A DNA stretch of 10,269 bases from Candidatus Aegiribacteria sp. (lineage in GTDB: Bacteria; Fermentibacterota; Fermentibacteria; Fermentibacterales; JCC-6). This document shows, piece after piece, positions 1 to 6,481 of this stretch. The notes under the pieces are model-generated. The model ran no database searches. It saw only the letters and a program-made list of their open reading frames with translations, and was not told where the DNA came from. How positions within the stretch are numbered: the first letter of the stretch is position 1; each line of letters opens with the position of its first letter. The stretch lies in assembly GCA_030642525.1 (NCBI GenBank), contig DAOWNO010000040.1, positions 1 through 10,269 on the forward strand, read 5' to 3'. The translations under genes were made by a program, and so were the position numbers.

Positions 1-536
1 ATCATGGATGTGTAGACAGGTATGCCCCAGGTGGAACCAACGACTACGGGGAAATTGTTGTCATTCGGTCTGGGTCTGTTGTAGGTGTAGTTGAAAATCC
101 CCTGACTGCCGTCAGGAAGAAGCACGAACCACGGGCCGTAATCGCGAACCCAGATGCGATCAGTCTTAGCTATTATGAAGTCGACATTGTCCATATTGAC
201 TCCGGCATTCTGAAAGTGTGTCTCCGCGGAGCTCTGCTGGTAAGCTTCACAGATCACCCATACCGTCGTCACCTGGGAAAATGATACTATCAGATCATCA
301 GGAAGACCCATCGGCCACCTGATAAAAACACCTGTTGCGGGAGCGTACTCACCGGGATTAACCGTTCCGTCCGGCGGAGGCGAGGTCGCTATAGTATTGC
401 ATCCGATCTCATCAAGCCTTAAGAGCTCTTCATCCGTAAAACCGATTGGAAGTAATTCCTCTGTGCCGCAGACAGACATTTCCGCGAAAGCGGTAATGGA
501 CAAGATCAACAATAATAATATGGAAATGTATTTCAT
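1..536 (-). CDS. Secreted PPAD/agmatine deiminase-family protein (3' end outside window)
   Basis: The first 178 codons of a gene that runs off the left edge. Members of this guanidino-group hydrolase family convert arginine-type guanidines to citrulline-type ureido groups with release of ammonia. Residues 1-18 form a signal peptide (Lys2, a leucine-rich core, AFA before Glu19), so the enzyme is exported. The family signature IWVRDYGPW lies at residues 128-136 and is followed by NRPRP at 153-157. From memory of Porphyromonas PPAD, Trp127, Asp130, Arg152 and Arg154 bind the C-terminal arginine substrate; here Trp129, Asp132, Arg154 and Arg156 have identical spacing, which favours a peptidylarginine deiminase over an agmatine deiminase. 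The catalytic His and Cys would lie in the missing part. The ATG at 534-536 has AAGGG 6 nt upstream. It follows the dehydrogenase gene by 41 bp on the same strand, so co-transcription is likely. Confidence 0.85.
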   Translation of the reverse strand, partial: MKYISILLLLILSITAFAEMSVCGTEELLPIGFTDEELLRLDEIGCNTIATSPPPDGTVNPGEYAPATGVFIRWPMGLPDDLIVSFSQVTTVWVICEAYQQSSAETHFQNAGVNMDNVDFIIAKTDRIWVRDYGPWFVLLPDGSQGIFNYTYNRPRPNDNNFPVVVGSTWGIPVYTSM

Positions 537-577
537 CTTTTTCCCTTACAAGTTGAAGAAGTGCGGTACGTCCCCTG

Positions 578-1732
578 TTATTTCAGCGCTTCATCCGAAC
601 TGAATTGTCTGTCCAGCCTCAATTCGCGGAGAACTTTCCTATCCTTCCCGGTCAGTTCATCCGTCAGGAATCTTGACATCAACTCCCCTATCGCCGGAGC
701 GAGCATGAATCCCTGGCCGCACATTCCAACCGCTACGTAATGGTTGGAAGGGCCGCATCTGTCCAGAATCGGTGATCCGTCAGGAGTCATGGGATAAACT
801 CCCCGCCAGACTCTCCTTACTTTCAGATTCGCCAGCCTGGGGTACAGATTCACCATTCGCGGGGCCACGAGCGGCAGGAATCCGGAAGTTTCCTCGATAG
901 ATGTTCCTGGAACCGGCGGATCCGGTGTGATGCAGAATACGATCTGACCTGTCTCGTGCTGGTAGAAATAGTAATTCGCCGATCCGGGAGCTTTCCGGAT
1001 ATCAACAATCATTGGATCAAAAAGCCTTTCAACAGGTTCGGTGATACCGGCTTCGTGGCAGTCGGGGTATACCGGAAGTTCGACTCCCGCCATTTTTCCT
1101 GCCTCCACAGCGAAAGAACCCGCGCAGTTGACAACCGCTCCACATGAATATTTTCCCCTGTCAGTGATTACTGAAACAACTTTTTCTTTATCGATATTGA
1201 ATCCCTGAACTGTTTCATTAAACCCGAATTCCGCTCCGAGTTCCTCCGCTCTTCTGTAGAACGCGTAACAGCAGAGCATAGGACTGGCGCTGCCGTCCCC
1301 GGGTGACCAGGTTCCACCCAGAAGCCCATCGGTGTTTATGCCTGGAACAAGCTCCCCGATCTCGGATGCTGAGACAAGATTAATGTTGAGACCCGCGTTT
1401 CGCTGAAGCGGCACATTCCGCCTGAACAGTGAAACAGTGTCTTCATCATAGGCAACATAAGCGTATCCTCCCTGATACCATCCTATGTTTTCCCTGTGAA
1501 TTTCCTCCCACGTTTTCAATATTTCAAGAGACCGAAGCGCAAGCGTCACCTTTGCCGGTTCGGTATGTGTGGCTCTGATTCCTCCGATGGCGCACTTGTT
1601 GTTTCCCTGACCCGCGGAAGAAGCGCTGTCAAGGCAGAGAACTGAAATTCCGGCTCCGGCAAGGCTCATTGCCATAGGGGTTCCCACACTGCCCGATCCG
1701 ATAATGATGACATCGTAAGTTGAATTACTCAT
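578..1732 (-). CDS. FAD-dependent amine/imino-acid dehydrogenase, beta (HcnC/SoxB/PdhB-like) subunit
   Basis: A 384-aa D-amino-acid-oxidase-superfamily (DAO) flavoprotein, the usual length for sarcosine oxidase beta, HcnC and archaeal proline dehydrogenase PdhB. The N-terminal Rossmann motif is G12-x-G14-x-x-G17, with Asp35 ending strand 2 to hold the FAD ribose. GGIRATHTEP (50-59) matches the second FAD contact of SoxB-like proteins, VVNCAG (200-205) is the family's mid-protein nucleotide motif, and TPDGSPI (316-322) with GFMLAP (341-346) is the C-terminal FAD/substrate motif. It probably oxidises a secondary amine or amino acid (glycine, sarcosine, proline or hydroxyproline are possible) and passes electrons to the iron-sulfur subunit encoded just upstream. 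The true substrate cannot be read from the sequence. The frame stays open to an ATG at 1846, but the start chosen is the third of three tandem ATGs, 7 nt from GGAG. Its first 8 bases overlap the stop of the upstream gene, which implies translational coupling. Confidence 0.88.
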   Translation of the reverse strand: MSNSTYDVIIIGSGSVGTPMAMSLAGAGISVLCLDSASSAGQGNNKCAIGGIRATHTEPAKVTLALRSLEILKTWEEIHRENIGWYQGGYAYVAYDEDTVSLFRRNVPLQRNAGLNINLVSASEIGELVPGINTDGLLGGTWSPGDGSASPMLCCYAFYRRAEELGAEFGFNETVQGFNIDKEKVVSVITDRGKYSCGAVVNCAGSFAVEAGKMAGVELPVYPDCHEAGITEPVERLFDPMIVDIRKAPGSANYYFYQHETGQIVFCITPDPPVPGTSIEETSGFLPLVAPRMVNLYPRLANLKVRRVWRGVYPMTPDGSPILDRCGPSNHYVAVGMCGQGFMLAPAIGELMSRFLTDELTGKDRKVLRELRLDRQFSSDEALK

Positions 1733-3806
1733 CATCATTCTCCTTTCCGGCAAACCAGCCAAGTTGAGTCTCGGCAAACAGCGGTCTGTCGGTAAACGGT
1801 GTAATCTCCTCCGGTGGAATCCCTTCCTCCCTGCAAATTCTTTCAATCAGTGTTGAACAGGTTTTTCCGCCGCATGCTCCGAATCCGGCTCTTGTCAGAA
1901 CTTTCAGATGGTTCATATCCCTGATACCTGCCCTGATATACTCTCGAATCTCCCCCGCGGTAACACGTTCACACCTGCAGATGACAGCCGTATCATGCAG
2001 AGGCGCTTCCAACGGAACTGGAAGAGGCTTGATTTCATCTGGATCCTGAATAACAACTCCGGCTGTCCTGCAGGCAATCGGAGCAGGTGTCTCGAGTTTC
2101 AGCAGAAGTGTTTTCGGGAATCCTGCTGCGTACTTCCATCCGGTCAGGATCGCTTTGCCGAGGACATCCCCTTCCCATCCTGTGACAGTCATTTCCATGC
2201 CTTCCTCAAGAAGCCATTCACCAAGCTCGAATGGAACAGTTACAATCGGTCTGTCAGAAGAATTCCTGAAATCGACAAGAGTCACCGCCAGTCCCGGACA
2301 GACAGCAACGCATTTTTCGCATCCCAAGCATTCGCCATGAAATTCAGGCAATCCCATTATCGGATGTCCTGATGTCCCGATGAGACCCTTCGGACATATC
2401 GTCATGCATGGGTTGCATGGAATCTCCTGTGTACAGTGCAGAACCGGAAAGACTCCTGTGCTTTCCTCAGGGGGGCTGTATGGAAGAACCTCTCCGCCGG
2501 GACTCTTGAGTATTTCAGCCTTTTCCATGAGTTCATCATGTATACTTACTCTCACGGAACCAAGTTCTGCCACTATCTCAAGACCTCTTATCCTGCCTGT
2601 GAACATCGCGGCGCTTGCTTCAGCAATTTCTTCGGCGTCACCTGCTATCATGGATTTCATGCCGAAATCGAGAGCTTTCCGGTGGAATTCATCAATCGGA
2701 TTCAATCCAACGGCAACTAAAATCGTATCTACTTCCCACGTGCGCTCGGTACCGGGCAAAGGAGAAAAGGAATCATCAACCCTGGCGATCGTCACGGCTT
2801 CCACCTGTTCGTTTCCATGTGCCGCGATTATGGAATGTCCGGTGTATATCGGTACTCCAAGTCTTTTAATTTTATCAGCATGAACCTTGTATCCACCGCA
2901 TACCGGAAGAGCTTCCGCAAGCCCGACCACCGTCATACCTGCCTGAAGAGCGTGATAGGCTCCGATAAGCCCCACATTCCCCCCGCCGACAACGAATATC
3001 CTCTCAGCACACCTGACAAGATCTCTGTTTACCAGTGTCTGAAAAGCTCCGGCGCCATAAACACCTGGAAGTGTGCATCCCGGAAAGGACAATGATTTTT
3101 CCCTGGCTCCCGTTGCTACAAGAAGATACTCCGGTTTCACTATCCTGTAACCATCTTCGCACCTGATTCCGACAGTCCCGTCACTGAATACTCCAAGAAC
3201 GATACTGTTAAGCCATATATCAACGGAATCCATCTCTGAAATTTCCCCTGCGAGCAATTCTGCTATATGAATACCACGTGTTCCGGCATAACAGTCCGCT
3301 TCCGAACCGAAGAACTTGTGAGTCTGAAGGACAAGCTTGCCGCCAGGACGATCCTTATCATCCACTATTATCGTATCTATCCCTGCTTTTCCGAGTTCAA
3401 TTGCGGCAGCCATACCGGAGGGTCCTGCACCGAGTATCAATACCCTGGTTTGAACCTTCACAGGAATCAGCACATCCGGTCCGGGAAGATCTTCGAGCGA
3501 TGGCAGTCCCTCAAGGCTTCTGACATCCATCCCCCTCTTAAGAGGAACAATGCAGCTTTTCATTGGAATTCCATCAATCAGAAGTGTGCACTGCGAGCAC
3601 TGTCCATTTGCACAGAACATCCCCTGCGGGCTTTCGTCGGCATTGTGATGTCCGAATATGTGAATGCCGAAAGCGAAGACAGCGGATGATACAGCCTCAC
3701 CCTCCAGTCCGATGACAGGTTGTCCGTTGAATGTAAACTCTACTCTTTCAGCGTCCGGCTGACCAAGAATCGGATGTCTGTAAATTCGCTTTTCCTGAAA
3801 GGACAC
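1725..3806 (-). CDS. Fused Fe-S / NAD(P)-FAD oxidoreductase subunit (HcnA-HcnB-ferredoxin-BFD fusion)
   Basis: A 693-aa electron-transfer subunit joining parts that are usually separate. Numbered from the GTG: an N-terminal [2Fe-2S] domain (Fer2_4/HcnA/PdhX type) with Cys65, 70, 73 and 85; a pyridine-nucleotide-disulfide oxidoreductase module (HcnB/PdhA type) with an FAD motif GAGPSG (126-131) and a second dinucleotide motif GGGNVG (274-279); two [4Fe-4S] ferredoxin motifs, Cys458/464/467/471 and Cys493/496/499/503; and a C-terminal BFD-like [2Fe-2S] domain with Cys610, 612, 645 and 650 (CxC, then CX4C). It should carry electrons between the flavin of the beta subunit and NAD(P) or another acceptor in the cytoplasm; direction and acceptor are not determined. 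No signal peptide. The frame opens at an ATG at 3818, but that codon has no ribosome site, whereas GGAGG lies 4 nt before the in-frame GTG at 3806. The gene overlaps the beta gene by 8 bp. Confidence 0.87.
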   Translation of the reverse strand: MSFQEKRIYRHPILGQPDAERVEFTFNGQPVIGLEGEAVSSAVFAFGIHIFGHHNADESPQGMFCANGQCSQCTLLIDGIPMKSCIVPLKRGMDVRSLEGLPSLEDLPGPDVLIPVKVQTRVLILGAGPSGMAAAIELGKAGIDTIIVDDKDRPGGKLVLQTHKFFGSEADCYAGTRGIHIAELLAGEISEMDSVDIWLNSIVLGVFSDGTVGIRCEDGYRIVKPEYLLVATGAREKSLSFPGCTLPGVYGAGAFQTLVNRDLVRCAERIFVVGGGNVGLIGAYHALQAGMTVVGLAEALPVCGGYKVHADKIKRLGVPIYTGHSIIAAHGNEQVEAVTIARVDDSFSPLPGTERTWEVDTILVAVGLNPIDEFHRKALDFGMKSMIAGDAEEIAEASAAMFTGRIRGLEIVAELGSVRVSIHDELMEKAEILKSPGGEVLPYSPPEESTGVFPVLHCTQEIPCNPCMTICPKGLIGTSGHPIMGLPEFHGECLGCEKCVAVCPGLAVTLVDFRNSSDRPIVTVPFELGEWLLEEGMEMTVTGWEGDVLGKAILTGWKYAAGFPKTLLLKLETPAPIACRTAGVVIQDPDEIKPLPVPLEAPLHDTAVICRCERVTAGEIREYIRAGIRDMNHLKVLTRAGFGACGGKTCSTLIERICREEGIPPEEITPFTDRPLFAETQLGWFAGKENDDE
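1739..1745 (-). promoter_or_regulatory. Shine-Dalgarno deciding the beta-subunit start
   Basis: AAGGAGA is followed directly by three in-frame ATG codons (1738, 1735, 1732). Only the third has normal spacing (7 nt after GGAG). The site lies inside the last codons of the upstream gene, whose TAA is at 1725-1727, so terminating ribosomes can reinitiate here. Confidence 0.75.
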
Positions 3807-3810
3807 TGTT

Positions 3811-3815
3811 CCTCC
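3811..3815 (-). promoter_or_regulatory. Shine-Dalgarno favouring the GTG start at 3806
   Basis: GGAGG lies four bases before an in-frame GTG. It falls inside the first codons of the longer ATG reading (start 3818), and the 30 bases before that ATG contain no purine-rich ribosome site. The spacing is slightly short, so the ATG remains possible; the difference is only four residues. Confidence 0.55.
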
Positions 3816-3852
3816 CATTCAGTTCTGAAATTGAAAATCAGGGAACGATCAA

Positions 3853-3894
3853 TCTATAAATGTGATATCAATGCGGCAACTGTGTAACTCTCAA
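3853..3894 (-). promoter_or_regulatory. Weak candidate promoter for the oxidoreductase operon
   Basis: The 117-bp gap before the fused subunit holds two imperfect sigma70-like pairs on the minus strand: TTGCCG (3879-3874) with TATAGA (3858-3853) at a short 15-nt spacer, and TTGAGA (3894-3889) with TTGATA at 17 nt. Neither is strong, and readthrough from the zinc-ribbon gene is an alternative because I see no terminator between them. Confidence 0.25.
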
Positions 3895-3923
3895 ATCCCG
3901 TAGAACAGGCAAAATTCAGATTT

Positions 3924-4259
3924 TCAGCTTTTTTTTCTATTTCGTTTCCTGTCCCAGTCAGAGGCAAATTTCATCCTTGCCGGTTTCTTCGCTTTGACGT
4001 AACCTCTGCACTCGGGATAGTTACAACACCTCCAGACTCTGATATGAGGATACTTGTAAAGCTCCGTTGGTGAATCACAGATAGGACACCTTGGTATATT
4101 GGTTCCAGCTTCTCTCTCTATCATTCTTTCTGCAGAGTCGATTTTTCTGTAAAGTTCTTCCCGATCAGGACCTCCGATCCAGTGTTTCATGACCTGCCTT
4201 ATTATGAACCACAGGAAGGCTATTCCGATGAAAAGCAATAACAGCCGTGCTGAACTCAA
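3924..4259 (-). CDS. Small membrane-anchored protein with topoisomerase-type zinc ribbon
   Basis: A 111-aa protein with one N-terminal hydrophobic helix (about residues 5-20, LLLLFIGIAFLWFII) followed by Arg21, Lys25 and a basic/acidic helix (31-50). The C-terminal half is a four-cysteine ribbon: CPIC (58-61) and CNYPEC (79-84). CNYPEC matches the zf-C4_Topoisom zinc finger found at the C terminus of bacterial topoisomerase I. The ending, rich in Lys and Arg (91-111), suggests nucleic-acid or phosphate contact. The positive charge just after the helix suggests the ribbon faces the cytoplasm. No specific function is recognised. The start is a TTG 4 nt after AAGGAGG; the next in-frame ATG (residue 24) would remove the membrane helix. 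It is divergent from the EF-G-like gene and on the same strand as the oxidoreductase genes. Confidence 0.75.
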   Translation of the reverse strand: MSSARLLLLFIGIAFLWFIIRQVMKHWIGGPDREELYRKIDSAERMIEREAGTNIPRCPICDSPTELYKYPHIRVWRCCNYPECRGYVKAKKPARMKFASDWDRKRNRKKS

Positions 4260-4263
4260 TTAT

Positions 4264-4270
4264 CCTCCTT
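4264..4270 (-). promoter_or_regulatory. Strong Shine-Dalgarno before a TTG start
   Basis: AAGGAGG on the minus strand lies four bases before TTG at 4259. No ATG or GTG in frame lies nearby, so this site fixes the rare start codon of the zinc-ribbon gene. Confidence 0.7.
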
Positions 4271-4287
4271 CACATCTAAAATTGTCC

Positions 4288-4315
4288 TGTGCTTTAAAGA
4301 GTTGACAGAAGCACA
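4288..4315. promoter_or_regulatory. Inverted repeat bracketing the -35 box (candidate operator)
   Basis: TGTGCTT (4288-4294) and AAGCACA (4309-4315) are perfect 7-bp inverted arms with a 14-bp gap. Half-site centres are 21 bp apart, two helical turns, which suits a dimeric regulator on one face of DNA. The gap contains the TTGACA -35 box at 4302-4307. The regulator is not identified, and chance cannot be excluded from one copy. Confidence 0.35.
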
Positions 4316-4332
4316 ATTCATTCGTAAATAAT
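4302..4332 (+). promoter_or_regulatory. Sigma70-like promoter for the EF-G-like gene
   Basis: A consensus -35 TTGACA (4302-4307) is followed after 17 nt by TAAATA (4325-4330), or after 19 nt by AATAAT (4327-4332, five of six consensus). Transcription would start near 4338, giving a leader of about 65 nt. It likely serves both the GTPase gene and the exported-protein gene 21 bp behind it. Confidence 0.6.
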
Positions 4333-4333
4333 A
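4328..4333 (-). promoter_or_regulatory. Possible minus-strand -10 overlapping the plus-strand -10
   Basis: Read on the minus strand these bases are TATTAT, five of six matches to TATAAT, and they overlap the -10 of the plus-strand promoter. No good -35 lies 16-18 nt upstream. A start near 4321 would leave a leader of about 60 nt before the TTG at 4259, mirroring the other side. Confidence 0.3.
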
Positions 4334-4390
4334 CGTTCCTTTAAGAACACTCGAATTACTCTACTATGTAATGCAAATCAGATCGGGAAC

Positions 4391-4395
4391 AGGAG
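4391..4395 (+). promoter_or_regulatory. Shine-Dalgarno before the TTG start of the EF-G-like gene
   Basis: AGGAG is followed after seven bases by TTG at 4403. The reading from this TTG gives the expected N terminus about 15 residues before the P-loop, so the rare start codon is supported by both the spacing and the protein family. Confidence 0.7.
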
Positions 4396-4402
4396 CACCA
4401 GA

Positions 4403-6460
4403 TTGAAGAATTATACACCTGATAAGCTCAGAACAGTTGTAGTCATTGGACATGGATCTGTAGGGAAAACCAGCCTGTGCGATTCTTTACTCTTCGTCGG
4501 CGGAACAGTCGACCGGATGGGAAAGGTTGACAATGGCACCAGTCAATTCGATTTCACCAATGAGAGTCGCGAAAGGAAGCACAGCCTTTCCTCTTCCCTG
4601 GGTATCCTCGACTGGAAAGACCACAAGATCAATATCATCGATTCGCCTGGACTGGCGGATTTCCATGGCGCCACAATTGGCAGCATAATCGTAGCGGATG
4701 GTGTTGTACTTGTTGTTGACGGTACGGATGGAGTCGAAGTCGGAACCCTGAAAACATGGGATTATGCAGCCAGAAGCAACAAACCTCTCATCTTCTGGAT
4801 TAACCGTGTTGACAGAGACAGTACCGATTTCGATAGAGTCATCTCCGATATCAGGAAAAATCTTACGAAGAATGTTGTTCCGATAACATTCCCCGCTCGG
4901 GAGAATGATGTTCTCATAGCAATAGTCAACGTACTCACAGGTAAAGCTGTTAACGCTGAAGGTAAGGATATCCCTGTTCCTGATGCTGCGAAGGATGACC
5001 TTGAAATGTACAGAATGCAGCTTGTGGAAACAGCTGCCGAAACAGACGAAACACTTATGGAATCCTTCTTTGAAAATGAGACCCTGACATCTGAGGAAAT
5101 GAATTCCGGGCTCATGAAAGCCGCCCGTACAAGAAATTTCTTTCCTGTTTTCTGCGGTCTTTCTATCCCGCCCGCGGGACAGAGTTTTCTTCTTGACAGT
5201 ATACAGACATTCATCCCTTCCCCACTTGATGCCTTACCTGTCTCCGCGACTGATGGCGATAAGAAAGTTGAGATAGCGCCTGATCCGTCAGCCCCGTTTA
5301 CAGCAAGGGTTTTCAACAGCAAAGTCGATATCCACATGGGCGAGATAGTCTATATAAGAGTCATAAGTGGTGAAATCAGCGGTACGGAGGATGTGACGAA
5401 TACAACCAGAAACACATCCGAACGAATGGGTAATTACTACTTCATGAGCGGCGGCAAAAGAATTGACACCGACAGGCTTGTAACAGGCGACATCGCAGCC
5501 ATCGCAAAGCTGAAGACTACATTACCTAACGATACACTGGCAGGAAAGGGAAGCCACATCATATTGAAGCCCATTACTTTTCCTGAACCGGTATACAGAG
5601 TCGCAATTGCTCCTAAAAAACGGGGTGAAGAGGACAAGATGGGTTCGGGCCTTTCAAGACTTGCTGCTCAGGATCCTACACTGATTCTCAGAAATGAATC
5701 GGATATCGGGCAGACAACTCTGTCCGGCATGGGTGACCTGCACCTGAAAGTAATGCTGGACAGACTCAAGGAAACCACAGGGGTGGAAACAGAAATATTC
5801 AAGCCGAAAATCGCTTACCACGAGACTATCAGCAAAACGGCGGAGGGGTCCTACAAACACAGGAAGCAGACCGGTGGACGGGGTCAGTATGGTCACGTTT
5901 TCATCAGACTTGAACCGCTTCCACGCGGCAGAGGATTTGAATTCAGCAGTAAAGTAGTAGGGGGCAATGTGCCTACCAACTTCATTCCTGCTGTGGAAAA
6001 AGGTATTCTGGAGGCAATGAAGAACGGTCCGATCTCAAACAGTATAGTGGTGGATATCAAAGCAGTTGTGTTTGATGGATCCTATCATCCTGTAGACTCT
6101 TCGGATATGGCATTCAAGCTTGCTGCAAGAAAGTGTTTTAAAGAAGTAATGTTGAATGCAGGTCCAAGCCTTCTTGAACCTGTCGTAAGTCTTGAGGTTA
6201 CGGTCCCCGAAGAATTCATGGGCGATGTCATGAGCGACCTGACAACCAGAAGAGGACGAATTCAGGGAATTGAAGCTGAGGGCGCTTTCCAGGTCATAAA
6301 AGCATCCATACCCGAATCCGAGCTCTTCCAGTACACAAATACACTCAAATCCCTCACCCAGGCCAGAGGCAGCTTCAGTCAGACTTACGAGGGTTACAAA
6401 CCGGTTCCCAGAGAAATACAGGAAAATATCATGGCAAAGGTAGAAACTGAGGATGAGTAA
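4403..6460 (+). CDS. EF-G-like (EF-G2-type) translation GTPase with divergent G domain
   Basis: A 685-aa full-length paralogue of elongation factor G with all five domains: G domain (about 8-275), II (295-385), III (395-470), IV (475-595) and V (597-680). The P-loop GHGSVGKT (16-23) is intact. The switch II motif is DSPGLADF (80-87): the histidine needed for GTP hydrolysis in classical EF-G (DTPGHVDF) is Leu84. The base-recognition NKxD motif is NRVD (134-137). The switch I Thr region reads HSLSSS (60-65). These differences exclude the housekeeping fusA and fit the EF-G-like/EF-G2 family, which commonly has Tyr at the His position. Domain IV is well kept: QTGGRGQYGHV (489-499) and YHPVDSSD (561-568), which form the tip that enters the ribosomal A site. 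It probably acts on ribosomes under particular conditions; its exact step is unknown. TTG start with AGGAG at 7 nt; two tandem TAA stops end it. Confidence 0.88.
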   Translation: MKNYTPDKLRTVVVIGHGSVGKTSLCDSLLFVGGTVDRMGKVDNGTSQFDFTNESRERKHSLSSSLGILDWKDHKINIIDSPGLADFHGATIGSIIVADGVVLVVDGTDGVEVGTLKTWDYAARSNKPLIFWINRVDRDSTDFDRVISDIRKNLTKNVVPITFPARENDVLIAIVNVLTGKAVNAEGKDIPVPDAAKDDLEMYRMQLVETAAETDETLMESFFENETLTSEEMNSGLMKAARTRNFFPVFCGLSIPPAGQSFLLDSIQTFIPSPLDALPVSATDGDKKVEIAPDPSAPFTARVFNSKVDIHMGEIVYIRVISGEISGTEDVTNTTRNTSERMGNYYFMSGGKRIDTDRLVTGDIAAIAKLKTTLPNDTLAGKGSHIILKPITFPEPVYRVAIAPKKRGEEDKMGSGLSRLAAQDPTLILRNESDIGQTTLSGMGDLHLKVMLDRLKETTGVETEIFKPKIAYHETISKTAEGSYKHRKQTGGRGQYGHVFIRLEPLPRGRGFEFSSKVVGGNVPTNFIPAVEKGILEAMKNGPISNSIVVDIKAVVFDGSYHPVDSSDMAFKLAARKCFKEVMLNAGPSLLEPVVSLEVTVPEEFMGDVMSDLTTRRGRIQGIEAEGAFQVIKASIPESELFQYTNTLKSLTQARGSFSQTYEGYKPVPREIQENIMAKVETEDE

Positions 6461-6481
6461 TAAGGAAGAAGGTTGATAGCG

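Noticed and set aside
1733..1846. 38-residue N-terminal extension of the FAD dehydrogenase, opening at ATG 1846
   Set aside because: It lies inside the upstream gene, is rich in Arg and His unlike the rest of the protein, and the Rossmann motif and ribosome site both fit the start at 1732.
1908..2883. Plus-strand open frames opposite the fused oxidoreductase gene
   Set aside because: They are antisense to a gene with complete conserved domains, show no recognisable motif and overlap each other in different frames.
3929..3936. Run of eight A on the coding strand near the end of the zinc-ribbon gene as a programmed frameshift
   Set aside because: It is two codons from the stop and lies in a Lys-rich tail, so slippage would change almost nothing.
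4403..6460. Housekeeping fusA
   Set aside because: The switch II histidine and NKxD motif are altered, and the neighbours are not rpsL, rpsG or tuf.
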